This document shows positions 15,785-23,199 of a DNA stretch of 34,116 bases, in pieces; within the stretch, counting starts at the first letter, position 1, and the number at the start of each line of letters is the position of its first letter. Both the position numbers and the translations under genes were made by a program. Below the pieces are notes generated by a model, which worked only from the letters and a program-made list of their open reading frames with translations, was not told the DNA's origin and searched no databases. Source of the DNA: Myxococcales bacterium (GTDB lineage Bacteria > Myxococcota > Myxococcia > Myxococcales > JAKAPL01); NCBI GenBank assembly GCA_021783235.1, contig JAJXUD010000052.1:1-34116 (forward strand), written 5' to 3'.

Positions 15785-16769
15785 CGACGCGCTGGGAGAG
15801 CGCCGTCTGGTAGGCGTCCTGGGGGACGCCCTCGAAGGTGCCGTGATCCGACGGCCAGGTATTGAAGACCTGAGAGCCCGCCTCGGTGTTGACGGTGGGG
15901 CTTCCATTGCCGGCCCCGGAGGGGCTTGCACCATCGGCCGGCGTACCGGCCTGGTAGGCGAGCTCGGACGACCCGAACTCGGTGTCGAGCTCGGGCCCGT
16001 CGACGAGAACGTCGTAAGGAATCCAAGGGAGAGAGGGCGTGGTGTCATGGATCGCCTTCGATAGGGCGGAGAAGTGCTTGTTCTGGTCCTGGTCGGGCCA
16101 GCTCTTCGACGGGTCGCTCGAGCCGTCCTGCCCGAGGCCCCAGTCGTCCGTGAAGATCGTGAACGACGAGCTGATCCCGCAGCTCTTGGACGCGGGCGTC
16201 CCGATGCCGCAGACGGAGATGGAGCCTAGCAGATCGCTCGGCCAGATGCTGTCCCCTTGCAGGATCTCACCCTGCTCGGTCTTCTGGTCGAGATAGAAGT
16301 TCTCGATCCGGGCCTGCGTCTGGCACTGGATCAGGCCGCCCTCGTGGAGCTTCGTCCCTTCGGCCGCGGCCTGCCCCACGTCGAGCGACCCGGCCGAAGC
16401 CTGCTCGCACCGGATCGAACTCAGCTGGGCGCGCGCGCCCGCCCCGGTGAGCCAGCCGCTCGCCCCGCCGCCCATCCGCTCGTCCCAGGCGTCGAGCGCT
16501 CCGTAGACCTTCTTGATGTTCTTCTCGACGTCGGCCTTCGCCTTGTTGAACATCAGCGGGTGGTTGTAGTTGTCGTAGTTGTGAAGCAGGTGGCCCGTGA
16601 AATCCCACGCTGCCGCCGCCACCGCCTCCTGGGCCTTGAGCCGCGCGTAGAGCGCGTCCTGCAAGAAGATCGAATAGAGGAGCACGGGCACGAGGACCAA
16701 GAGGGAGATCATGAATTCGACCAGCGCCGTACCCCGGGCCCTTCCAGCATCGTCGACGCGCCTCGTCAT
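15765..16769 (-). CDS. TadE-like pilus-assembly-type protein, second module copy
   Basis: A 334-residue envelope protein. The N-terminal segment RGTALVEFMISLLVLVPVLLYSIFL is the TadE-type signature: a short basic head, a Glu in the helix and a single long membrane anchor. It is followed by a helical region (LKAQEAVAAAAWDFTGHLLHNY) and a large Cys-containing periplasmic or extracellular domain. It is clearly paralogous to the product of 18533-19780. Shared points include LLYSIFL, LKAQE, AAAAWD, LDAW, GAGA, TDDWGL..DG and a C-terminus ending YLG. It starts 2 bp after the TadG-like gene, exactly as its paralogue does. The usual TadE length is about 150-200 residues, so the distal domain is an addition of unknown role. 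Confidence 0.78.
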   Translation of the reverse strand: MTRRVDDAGRARGTALVEFMISLLVLVPVLLYSIFLQDALYARLKAQEAVAAAAWDFTGHLLHNYDNYNHPLMFNKAKADVEKNIKKVYGALDAWDERMGGGASGWLTGAGARAQLSSIRCEQASAGSLDVGQAAAEGTKLHEGGLIQCQTQARIENFYLDQKTEQGEILQGDSIWPSDLLGSISVCGIGTPASKSCGISSSFTIFTDDWGLGQDGSSDPSKSWPDQDQNKHFSALSKAIHDTTPSLPWIPYDVLVDGPELDTEFGSSELAYQAGTPADGASPSGAGNGSPTVNTEAGSQVFNTWPSDHGTFEGVPQDAYQTALSQRVDRYLGR

Positions 16770-16771
16770 GG

Positions 16772-18484
16772 CTACTCCGTCGCCGGCAAGACCGCGGCGA
16801 TCTTGGCGGGTTCCGTGAACTTGGCGGCGGTGAGCAGCGCCGCGAGATCGCCGCGGGCGAACGGATGCAGCTTGGCCCGCCAGAACGGATTGTAGAAGTT
16901 GGGCGGCTCTTTCCAGTCGCCGGGGCGGTGGTAGTAGGCGAGCCCCTGCGAGGCCGCGAGCATCTGCTTCCAGGGCACCGCGTCGGTGATGACGTTGTCG
17001 TAGGTGAAGTTCGACCGGTCGATCTGGCTCCAGACCTTCTGGTTCATCGCGTACGGCCCCTCCTCCGCGGCGGTGTAGCCGCGACCGAGCAGCGAGAACG
17101 TCCGGGGCTGGTTGTAGAGCTGCTCGCTCGGACTGATCTTGAACTCCGCCGTCGGGATCAGGACGCCGTAGTGCTCCGGGTTGCCGTCGCAAGGGCTGCA
17201 GCTCCCGAGCCGCAGATCGATCTGGCTCGTGTAGGAGGTGCTCCCGTCCGCCCAGCGGACCTCGCTCTGGCCCTGGCCCCCCGACGGCTGGAGCTTCGGC
17301 TCCGAGTAGGCCCAGACCTGCACGCTCGCGTCGCAGAAGCCTGGCGGGATCGGCGTCGACCAGCCGATCGGCTTGAGGTCGGTCGACAGCAGGTTGCCGT
17401 GGTCCTCGCCCGCGAACGAGAAGCCGCCCGGATCAGGCGCGTGAACGGCCGAGTGGACGTTCCCGCTCGCCGACTGAATCATCAGCGAGCTGCCCTGCCC
17501 CATCAGGGCGTTCTGCCACTCCGGGTCGGAGATCCACTCGTGGAGCAGGAGCTGGATGGGCGAGGTCGCGTAGTTCCGCTGCCGCAAGAAGTCGCTCATC
17601 ATCCCTGGACCGTTGCGACTGGCGTTCGAGGCCTCGATCTGGGTGTGAAGAACGGAGCCCGTGCCGCAGGGCACGGTATCGGTCGCCGTGCAGTAGCCCG
17701 CCGTGCTGCCGATCCCGATCGTGTTGGCGGCGTCGACCCCGACCCCGCCGACCGGGACGATCTTGCCCTTCGCGTCGAAGCCCTTGCCGAGCTGCGCCGC
17801 CAGCGCCTGGCCCTTGAGGATCTGGGCCATCTTCACGCTCACCTTCTCCTGCTGGGCGTTGACCGCCCAGATCTCCGCCATGTCCGCGAGGGCGGAGTCG
17901 TGGAGCGCGCCGGACAAAAAGCCACCGCTCCCGCTCTTGCCGAGCCCTTGCTGGACGTTCTGGATCCGCTGATTCAGGTTCTGGCAGATCCCGCTCTGGA
18001 TGCTCTGCTGCTCCTCCTCCGCCGAGACGTTGCACTCGATGAGCTGCCCGCAGTCGGTCCCCTCGGAGGCGACGCAGATCGGGCCGTAGATGGCCCAACA
18101 CCAGGCGTAGAGCTGATCGGGGATGTCGATCGGGCAGCTGCCGGAGTAGCCGCAGCCCCAGCTGTTCGCGAGCGACTCGAGGTAGCCCTCGTAGGCGACC
18201 AGGTAGCTCATGTGGCCGTACGTCGCGAGGATCGCGACGTAGTGCGACACCATCGACCGATTCGTGTAGGCGAAGAAGTTGAACGCGCGCGCCTCTTGAA
18301 CGGCGAGCGAGTAGCTGGATGCGTCGGCCGCCTGCTGGAGCTCGATCTTCGACTGGATGGCCTGGCCAATCGCGAAGGTGGTGAGGAGCGTGAAGGCGAC
18401 GATCGCGCCCATGACCGCGAGCAGCACGAGCGTCTGACCGCTCTCGCCGGTCCTGCGGCTCGCTGGCGTCGTCCACTCGGCCAT
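16772..18484 (-). CDS. TadG-like envelope protein, second module copy
   Basis: A 570-residue protein of the TadG/Flp-pilus-assembly type. An N-terminal Tad segment, SGQTLVLLAVMGAIVAFTLL, forms a single membrane anchor and is followed by QQAADASSYSLAVQEARAFNFFAYTNR, the usual cytology of these proteins. A large Cys-rich extracytoplasmic region follows. Near the C-terminus is the striking motif YYHRPGxWKEPPNFYNPFW, shared with the product of 19783-21726, as are the EDH..L.S.D and ADGS..SQID.RLG blocks. The ATG at 18484 is preceded by AAGGGGAGACG; a GTG at 18520 is the alternative. It is followed after 2 bp by its TadE-like partner. No von Willebrand MIDAS motif of classical TadG was seen, so function is open. 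Confidence 0.78.
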   Translation of the reverse strand: MAEWTTPASRRTGESGQTLVLLAVMGAIVAFTLLTTFAIGQAIQSKIELQQAADASSYSLAVQEARAFNFFAYTNRSMVSHYVAILATYGHMSYLVAYEGYLESLANSWGCGYSGSCPIDIPDQLYAWCWAIYGPICVASEGTDCGQLIECNVSAEEEQQSIQSGICQNLNQRIQNVQQGLGKSGSGGFLSGALHDSALADMAEIWAVNAQQEKVSVKMAQILKGQALAAQLGKGFDAKGKIVPVGGVGVDAANTIGIGSTAGYCTATDTVPCGTGSVLHTQIEASNASRNGPGMMSDFLRQRNYATSPIQLLLHEWISDPEWQNALMGQGSSLMIQSASGNVHSAVHAPDPGGFSFAGEDHGNLLSTDLKPIGWSTPIPPGFCDASVQVWAYSEPKLQPSGGQGQSEVRWADGSTSYTSQIDLRLGSCSPCDGNPEHYGVLIPTAEFKISPSEQLYNQPRTFSLLGRGYTAAEEGPYAMNQKVWSQIDRSNFTYDNVITDAVPWKQMLAASQGLAYYHRPGDWKEPPNFYNPFWRAKLHPFARGDLAALLTAAKFTEPAKIAAVLPATE

Positions 18485-18532
18485 CGTCTCTCCCCTTGCC
18501 ACGTCTCCCGGGGCACTCACGCGCCCCGCCGC

Positions 18533-19780
18533 TCACATCCCCAGGTAGTTCTCGGTCCGAGCCCTCCACGCCTTGTAGTACGCGTTGCCCGTCAAGGGCG
18601 CGATCGACGAGTTCGCCTTCAGGTAGAACGGCCAGGTGTCCGAGTACTGCGGCGACTGCTCGCCGTGCTCGATCTGCTGGAGGTTGTTCGGCGTATCCTT
18701 GAGCATGGCGGGGTCGCCCGACGCTCCGCCCCCGCCGCCGGGCTTGTCGGTCACCGGCGACCGCTCGTTCAGGAGGAAGGCGCCGTAAGCGACGTCGATC
18801 AGGGCGAGCTCACCGATCTCGGCGTAGCTGCCCCCGGTCGCATAGCCGGCCTCTGCCAGTTGCACGGCCCTATTGTACGTCAAGCCGCTGACGGCAGGAA
18901 CGCCGAGCGCACCGAGGCCGCCGGTGGGCACCGAGTTCTCGTAGACCTCCTTGCCCACCCGGTAGAAGTCCATCGAGTTCGACGAGCTGTCGTAGAAGTC
19001 CGTGTCCGTGTTCTGGCTCCCATCCGCCCAGTGGGTGTGGCTGTCCGAGCCGTTCGACGTCCCGTCGGCGGCGAGGCCCCAGTCGTCCGTCATGATCCCG
19101 AACGAGGCCGTCCCCGTTCCGCAGCTCCCCCCCGACGCCGTCCCGACGCCGCAGAGCGAGATCTTTCCGATGGCCGTCGCGTCATACAGCGCCACCTGCC
19201 CGAGCCAGGTCGGACCATCCATGAAGTGCTGCGACGGCTTCCCCGTGCCGAGGAACCAGTTCTGCGACTCGACCTCGGCCTGGCAGCGGACGAAGCCGCC
19301 GGTGTGCAGCTTCACGCCCGCGAACGCGGCGCTCGAGGGATCGATCGAGGGGAGCGGGCTGATGTCGCCGGACCCACCGCCGACCGAGGCGTCGAGCTTG
19401 CAGCTCACCGAGCCATTCTTGAGCGATCCCTTCGCGCCCGCGCCGACCAGATCCGACGACGAGGCCCCCCCGCCCCCCTCGTTGGCCCAGGCGTCGAGCC
19501 CCTTGTAGCGCTTCTCGACGGCGCTCTGCGTGGCCGACGCCGCCGCCGTGTACTTCGAGGCGTGATCGAAGCTCGACGAGTAGTCGTGCAGCGTCCGGCC
19601 GGTGAGATCCCACGCGGCCGCGGCGGTGATCTCCTGCGCCTTGAGCTGGAAGAAGAGCGTGTCGGCGAGGAAGATCGAGTAGAGCAGCGCCGGGATGAAG
19701 ACCAGCATCGAGACGGCGAACTCCACCGTGGCGGCGCCGCGCCGACGATCGAAACGACCCACTCGCGCCGTCGGGCTCAT
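18533..19780 (-). CDS. TadE-like pilus-assembly-type protein, first module copy
   Basis: A 415-residue protein with a TadE-type start (RRRGAATVEFAVSMLVFIPALLYSIFL) and then LKAQEITAAAAWDLTGRTLHDY, matching the later copy at 15765-16769. The long distal domain contains Gly/Ser-rich low-complexity stretches (EGGGGASSSD, PGGGGGASGD) and Cys pairs (SLCGVG..GGSCGTG), then TDDWGLAADG and the end RARTENYLGM. It is 81 residues longer than its paralogue, mainly in the C-terminal half. The ATG at 19780 is 2 bp after the stop of the TadG-like gene, and the next TadG-like gene follows after about 50 bp. It is predicted to be anchored in the inner membrane with the bulk outside. Confidence 0.78.
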   Translation of the reverse strand: MSPTARVGRFDRRRGAATVEFAVSMLVFIPALLYSIFLADTLFFQLKAQEITAAAAWDLTGRTLHDYSSSFDHASKYTAAASATQSAVEKRYKGLDAWANEGGGGASSSDLVGAGAKGSLKNGSVSCKLDASVGGGSGDISPLPSIDPSSAAFAGVKLHTGGFVRCQAEVESQNWFLGTGKPSQHFMDGPTWLGQVALYDATAIGKISLCGVGTASGGSCGTGTASFGIMTDDWGLAADGTSNGSDSHTHWADGSQNTDTDFYDSSSNSMDFYRVGKEVYENSVPTGGLGALGVPAVSGLTYNRAVQLAEAGYATGGSYAEIGELALIDVAYGAFLLNERSPVTDKPGGGGGASGDPAMLKDTPNNLQQIEHGEQSPQYSDTWPFYLKANSSIAPLTGNAYYKAWRARTENYLGM

Positions 19781-19782
19781 GC

Positions 19783-21726
19783 TCACTCCGTCACCCTGGG
19801 AACCGAGAGGGCGTCCACCGCGGCGATGTCGCCGAGCGGCATCCCACCCGCTTTTAGCACCGCATCGAGCGTGATCCGCGCATCCACCTGGGAGCTGCCA
19901 GGCGACTGCACGGGGTGGAGCTTCGCGCGCCAGAACGGGTTGTAGAAGTTCGGCGGCTCCTTCCACGTGCCGGGGCGGTGGTAGTAGGCGAGGCCGCGCG
20001 AGAGCGCCCACATCTTCTGCCCCGGGCCGAACTTCGTGAAGACGTTGTCGTAGGTGTGGCTGCTCGTGTCGACGATCCCCATCGAGCTCTTGTCGAGCTC
20101 CATTCCGTAGGGGCCCTCGTCCGCGGCCGCGAGCGAGGTCGTGAGCAGGGCCCAGGTGCTCGGCTGGTTCTCCAGCGGGTCGGTCGTCTGGACGGCGAAG
20201 TTCGCGGTGGGGATGCCGAGCCCCGCGATGGTCGGCGAGAGCTTCCCTCCCAGCCGGATGTCGATCTGGGAGCTCCCGCTGTCGGTCCCGTCGGCCCAGT
20301 GGACGTCGCTGTCCCCTTTGCCGGGCGGCATCGAGTAGACGAAGGTGTTCGACTCGTGGCCCATCGCCCCAAAGACCGGGAGGCACTCCTCGTCGGCCGA
20401 GATCAACCCGTTGTGATCCTCGGCGCCGGCCGCGGTGCTTCCACCCGAGGCCTGGCCGCCCGACGGCGGCGAGGGCGGGGCACCTCCGCCAGGCGCGGGG
20501 TTGTAGAGCGCGGGGCAGTTCCAACCGCTGCTGTCGTTGCAGAGCGCGTTCTGCTGCGGGCCGACGACGAGCCGAGACATCCCCGTCCCTTCGAGGCTGC
20601 CGAAGCTCAAGTGCGCGAGGTCGACGATGCCGTTCTGGCGCGGGAAGGGCGCGCCAAAGTAGTGCATCTGGAGGTAGACGTTCTCCTCGGTCTTCTTGCG
20701 GTCGCGCAGGAAATCCCCCGTCAACGCCCCCAGGTTCGCCGCGGCCGGCCCCCAGCGCTCGGAGTTCGCCGCGAACTGCAGCGTGTCGATCGAGACCGAG
20801 TTGTGCCCGCCGAGCGGCTCGCAGATGGGGGCCCCGATCCCGCCGACCATCGCGGCGTCACAGAAGCCGGCCGGCGTCTTCCCCGCGATCGACTTGACGT
20901 TGAGCGCCCCCACCAGGAGCGGGGCCTTGATGTGCGGGTCGAAGGTCTGGCCGATCTTCTCGGAGATCGCCTTCGTGTCCCCCATCGAGGCGATGAGCTT
21001 CGCGGCGATCCCCTCCTGCTGGAGTCCGGCGATCGTGTCGCGGGCGAGGTCGTCGCGATGGAGCTTCGCGAGATCGTGCAGCCGCCCGAGCGTCCCGCCG
21101 CCGCCGCCGCTCTTGCCGAGATCCTGGTCGGCCTGCTGGAGGTCGTTGCAGATCTTCGGGCAGTAGTTCTCGAGGATGTTGATGTTCTCTTGGATGACGC
21201 ACTCCGCCTGGTCGCAGAAGGGGAGACCGATCGGCGCCCCCGCGACGGTCGCCGCGAGCGCGCAGCCCGCGGCGACTTCGGCGTCCATCATCTCCGGGAT
21301 GTTGAGCGCCCCGAGGACGTCCTTGAGGAAGCTGGGCAATTTGTCGAGGATGCCCGGCAGCGCGATCGGCAGCGCCAGCGGGTTCACGTTGCAGGACGGG
21401 TCGAAGTCGCAGCCCCAGTTGGAGGCGAGCGCGTAGAGGTTCCCCTCGTAGTTCACGAGGTAGCTCATGTAGCCGTAGAGCGCCATGACGACGACGTAGT
21501 GCGAGACGATCGCCCGGTTGGTGTAGGCGAAGTAGTTGAAGGTCCGGGCCTCCTGGACCGCGAGCGAGTAGCTCGCGGCGTCGGCCGCCTGCTGGAGCTG
21601 AATCTTCTCGCGGACGGCCCGGCCGATGGCGAACGTCGTCAGGAGCGTGAAGGCGACGATCGCCGCCATCACGGCGAAGAGCACGATGGCCTGGCCGCTC
21701 TGGCCGCGCTTCGGCGCCGGCGTCAC
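19783..21726 (-). CDS. TadG-like envelope protein, first module copy
   Basis: A 647-residue paralogue of the 16772-18484 product. The N-terminus SGQAIVLFAVMAAIVAFTLL is the membrane anchor. It is followed by LQQAADAASYSLAVQEAR, FNYFAYTNRAIVSHYVVVMALYGYMSYLV and a large extracytoplasmic region with a Pro/Gly/Ser-rich linker (PGGGAPPSPPSGGQASGG). Near the C-terminus it carries the shared blocks EDHNGLISAD, ADGT..SQIDIRLGG and YYHRPGxWKEPPNFYNPFW. The GTG at 21726 overlaps the stop of the TadE-like gene as GTGA, so the genes are translationally coupled. DNA around the C-terminal motif is nearly the same in both copies (compare 19915-19995 with 16865-16945). Role in pilus assembly or adhesion is inferred from family only. 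Confidence 0.78.
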   Translation of the reverse strand: MTPAPKRGQSGQAIVLFAVMAAIVAFTLLTTFAIGRAVREKIQLQQAADAASYSLAVQEARTFNYFAYTNRAIVSHYVVVMALYGYMSYLVNYEGNLYALASNWGCDFDPSCNVNPLALPIALPGILDKLPSFLKDVLGALNIPEMMDAEVAAGCALAATVAGAPIGLPFCDQAECVIQENINILENYCPKICNDLQQADQDLGKSGGGGGTLGRLHDLAKLHRDDLARDTIAGLQQEGIAAKLIASMGDTKAISEKIGQTFDPHIKAPLLVGALNVKSIAGKTPAGFCDAAMVGGIGAPICEPLGGHNSVSIDTLQFAANSERWGPAAANLGALTGDFLRDRKKTEENVYLQMHYFGAPFPRQNGIVDLAHLSFGSLEGTGMSRLVVGPQQNALCNDSSGWNCPALYNPAPGGGAPPSPPSGGQASGGSTAAGAEDHNGLISADEECLPVFGAMGHESNTFVYSMPPGKGDSDVHWADGTDSGSSQIDIRLGGKLSPTIAGLGIPTANFAVQTTDPLENQPSTWALLTTSLAAADEGPYGMELDKSSMGIVDTSSHTYDNVFTKFGPGQKMWALSRGLAYYHRPGTWKEPPNFYNPFWRAKLHPVQSPGSSQVDARITLDAVLKAGGMPLGDIAAVDALSVPRVTE

Positions 21727-22433
21727 TGACAGGTCCCCTTGTAGCCCGGCGAGGCGCCCGCCGGCAGGTTCGACATCATCCGCATCGAGTAGGAGGTCCG
21801 CAGCGGGACGAAGTAGCGGCTGCCGAGGTGGTACTTGGCCGCGTCGGCCATGTGGGTCGCCTTGCGGCCGGCGAACAGGGCGTCGACGTTGCTCCGCTTG
21901 GAGGCCGGCACGAGCTCGTCGGCCTTGTTGCTGAAGTAGTTCGAGCCCGTCCACATCTCGTGGATCATCATGTTCGCGAACGGGATCCGGAGCTCGTAGT
22001 TGTAGGTGAGCTCCGCGGTCAACGTGAGCGGGTGGTCGGGGTCGTCGAAGTCCTGCGCCGTGTAGGGGGAGGCCGGGGCGCCGTCGTCCGCCGTGACGAC
22101 GTACTTGAGCCGGATGAGCGGCAGCGGCAGCGGCAGGTAGATGTTCCCAACCGGCGAACCGTAGCTGTTTCCGAGCCAGGTCTTGCCGAGTTCCAGCGCC
22201 GTGTCCGTCCGGCCGAAGCTCGGCAGGATGGCCTGGTCGGCCGCCGGGATCATCACGTTGCAGGCGACCTGGTTCACGCTGCCGGCCCGGACGGCGCGGT
22301 AGGCGGCGTACTCCGCGAGCAGGCGCGCCTGCTGCATCATGCTGAGCTGCATGATCCCGAGGATCATGAAGATGCTGAACGGCATGACCAGGGCCGTCTC
22401 CACTCCGACCTGGCCGGCTTCTCTCGAGCGCAT
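21723..22433 (-). CDS. TadE-like pilus-assembly-type protein heading the Tad gene run
   Basis: A 236-residue protein with a TadE-type N-terminus, REAGQVGVETALVMPFSIFMILGIMQLSMMQQAR, giving a single membrane anchor with the conserved Glu. AEYAAYRAVRAGSVN follows, a stretch usual in TadE proteins. The remainder is an extracytoplasmic domain of about 170 residues ending GASPGYKGTCQ. It is not closely similar to the other two TadE-like proteins, which share a different distal domain. The ATG at 22433 has GGAG with a 7-nt spacer. An in-frame ATG at 22451 sits 6 nt after TATGCT and could be a leaderless start instead. It is the first gene of the operon that continues through the TadG-like/TadE-like pairs to 15047. 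Confidence 0.8.
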   Translation of the reverse strand: MRSREAGQVGVETALVMPFSIFMILGIMQLSMMQQARLLAEYAAYRAVRAGSVNQVACNVMIPAADQAILPSFGRTDTALELGKTWLGNSYGSPVGNIYLPLPLPLIRLKYVVTADDGAPASPYTAQDFDDPDHPLTLTAELTYNYELRIPFANMMIHEMWTGSNYFSNKADELVPASKRSNVDALFAGRKATHMADAAKYHLGSRYFVPLRTSYSMRMMSNLPAGASPGYKGTCQ

Positions 22434-22483
22434 CGTCCGTCTCCGCTCCATGTGGGGAGCATACCGGAGCTTGGCCCTCGGCC

Positions 22484-22508
22484 CCATCCGTCAGGTGGAC
22501 GGGGCGGC
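22484..22508 (-). terminator. Imperfect hairpin between the YfaP-like gene and the Tad operon
   Basis: On the minus strand GCCCC-GTC, a 5-nt loop, GAC, a small bulge and GGGGC can pair. It lies 14-38 nt after the stop of the YfaP-like gene and before the first TadE-like gene. There is no T-run, so it would be at most a weak or Rho-assisted terminator. Confidence 0.25.
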
Positions 22509-22521
22509 GACTGGCCGCAAG

Positions 22522-23199
22522 TCATTGAATCGGCTTCGCTTTCCCGCTCGAGAGCCCAAAGCCGAGGTTCACCGAACCGAGCTGCGTGCTCTCGTCGCAG
22601 CGGCCCACCGAGCCCCCGAGGTCGATCCGCTCCTCCCGCTCCGTCCCCGGGAAGAGGATGGCGAGCGCCTGGACCGAGAGCTGGAGGCCCGGCGGAAGCC
22701 GGCCGCACTCGATCGAGACGCGGTATTCGCCGGGCGTGGCGCGGCGGAGCAGGAACACGTGCGGCCCGGGCGCCTCCGGGTCGTCCCGAAGCCGCAGCGC
22801 CCCCGAGCGCGCGCTGCGGTTGCTCGAGTCGATCGCCTCCCCGCTCGGGTCGACGACGCGCAGGTCGAGCCGAGCGCCGGCGGCCGGCCAGCCCGCGACC
22901 ACGACGAGATCGGGCCCCTGGGCGCGCCCGACGAGATCGACCCAGGCCCGCTCGCCGCCCCGGGCGACGCCGATCGGGTTCGCGCCGGGAAAGAGCGGCA
23001 GCCAGACGGCCACGCGGCCGTGCCGATCGACCGCGAGCGGCCAGCTCCGGTCGGCCCAGAGGAGCGCGGCCGGCCCATGGCCGACGTCGGCCACGAGCTC
23101 CGTGGTCTCGAGCCCCGTCGTGCCCGTGGCGGGGCGCTCGATCGATGGCGGCGACGGCGGCGGGGCGGCGAGGAGCGCGAGCGCGAGCAGAGCCCTCAT
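22522..23199 (-). CDS. YfaP/DUF2135-like exported protein beside the macroglobulin gene
   Basis: A 225-residue protein with a short signal peptide (MRALLALALLAAPPPSPPS). The central part, ARLDLRVVDPSGEAIDSSNRS followed by LRLRDDPEAPGPHVFLLRRATPGEYRVSIECG, has the layout of DUF2135/YfaP domains: a strand with D-L-x-V-x-D-P-x-G, an acidic pair, and a P-x-G-x-Y strand. The similarity is by eye and moderate. Support comes from the context: its ATG overlaps the stop of an alpha-2-macroglobulin-like gene as ATGA, and in E. coli yfaP is clustered with the macroglobulin gene yfaS. It is probably periplasmic or surface-exposed and may assist the macroglobulin; no activity is known. Confidence 0.62.
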   Translation of the reverse strand: MRALLALALLAAPPPSPPSIERPATGTTGLETTELVADVGHGPAALLWADRSWPLAVDRHGRVAVWLPLFPGANPIGVARGGERAWVDLVGRAQGPDLVVVAGWPAAGARLDLRVVDPSGEAIDSSNRSARSGALRLRDDPEAPGPHVFLLRRATPGEYRVSIECGRLPPGLQLSVQALAILFPGTEREERIDLGGSVGRCDESTQLGSVNLGFGLSSGKAKPIQ

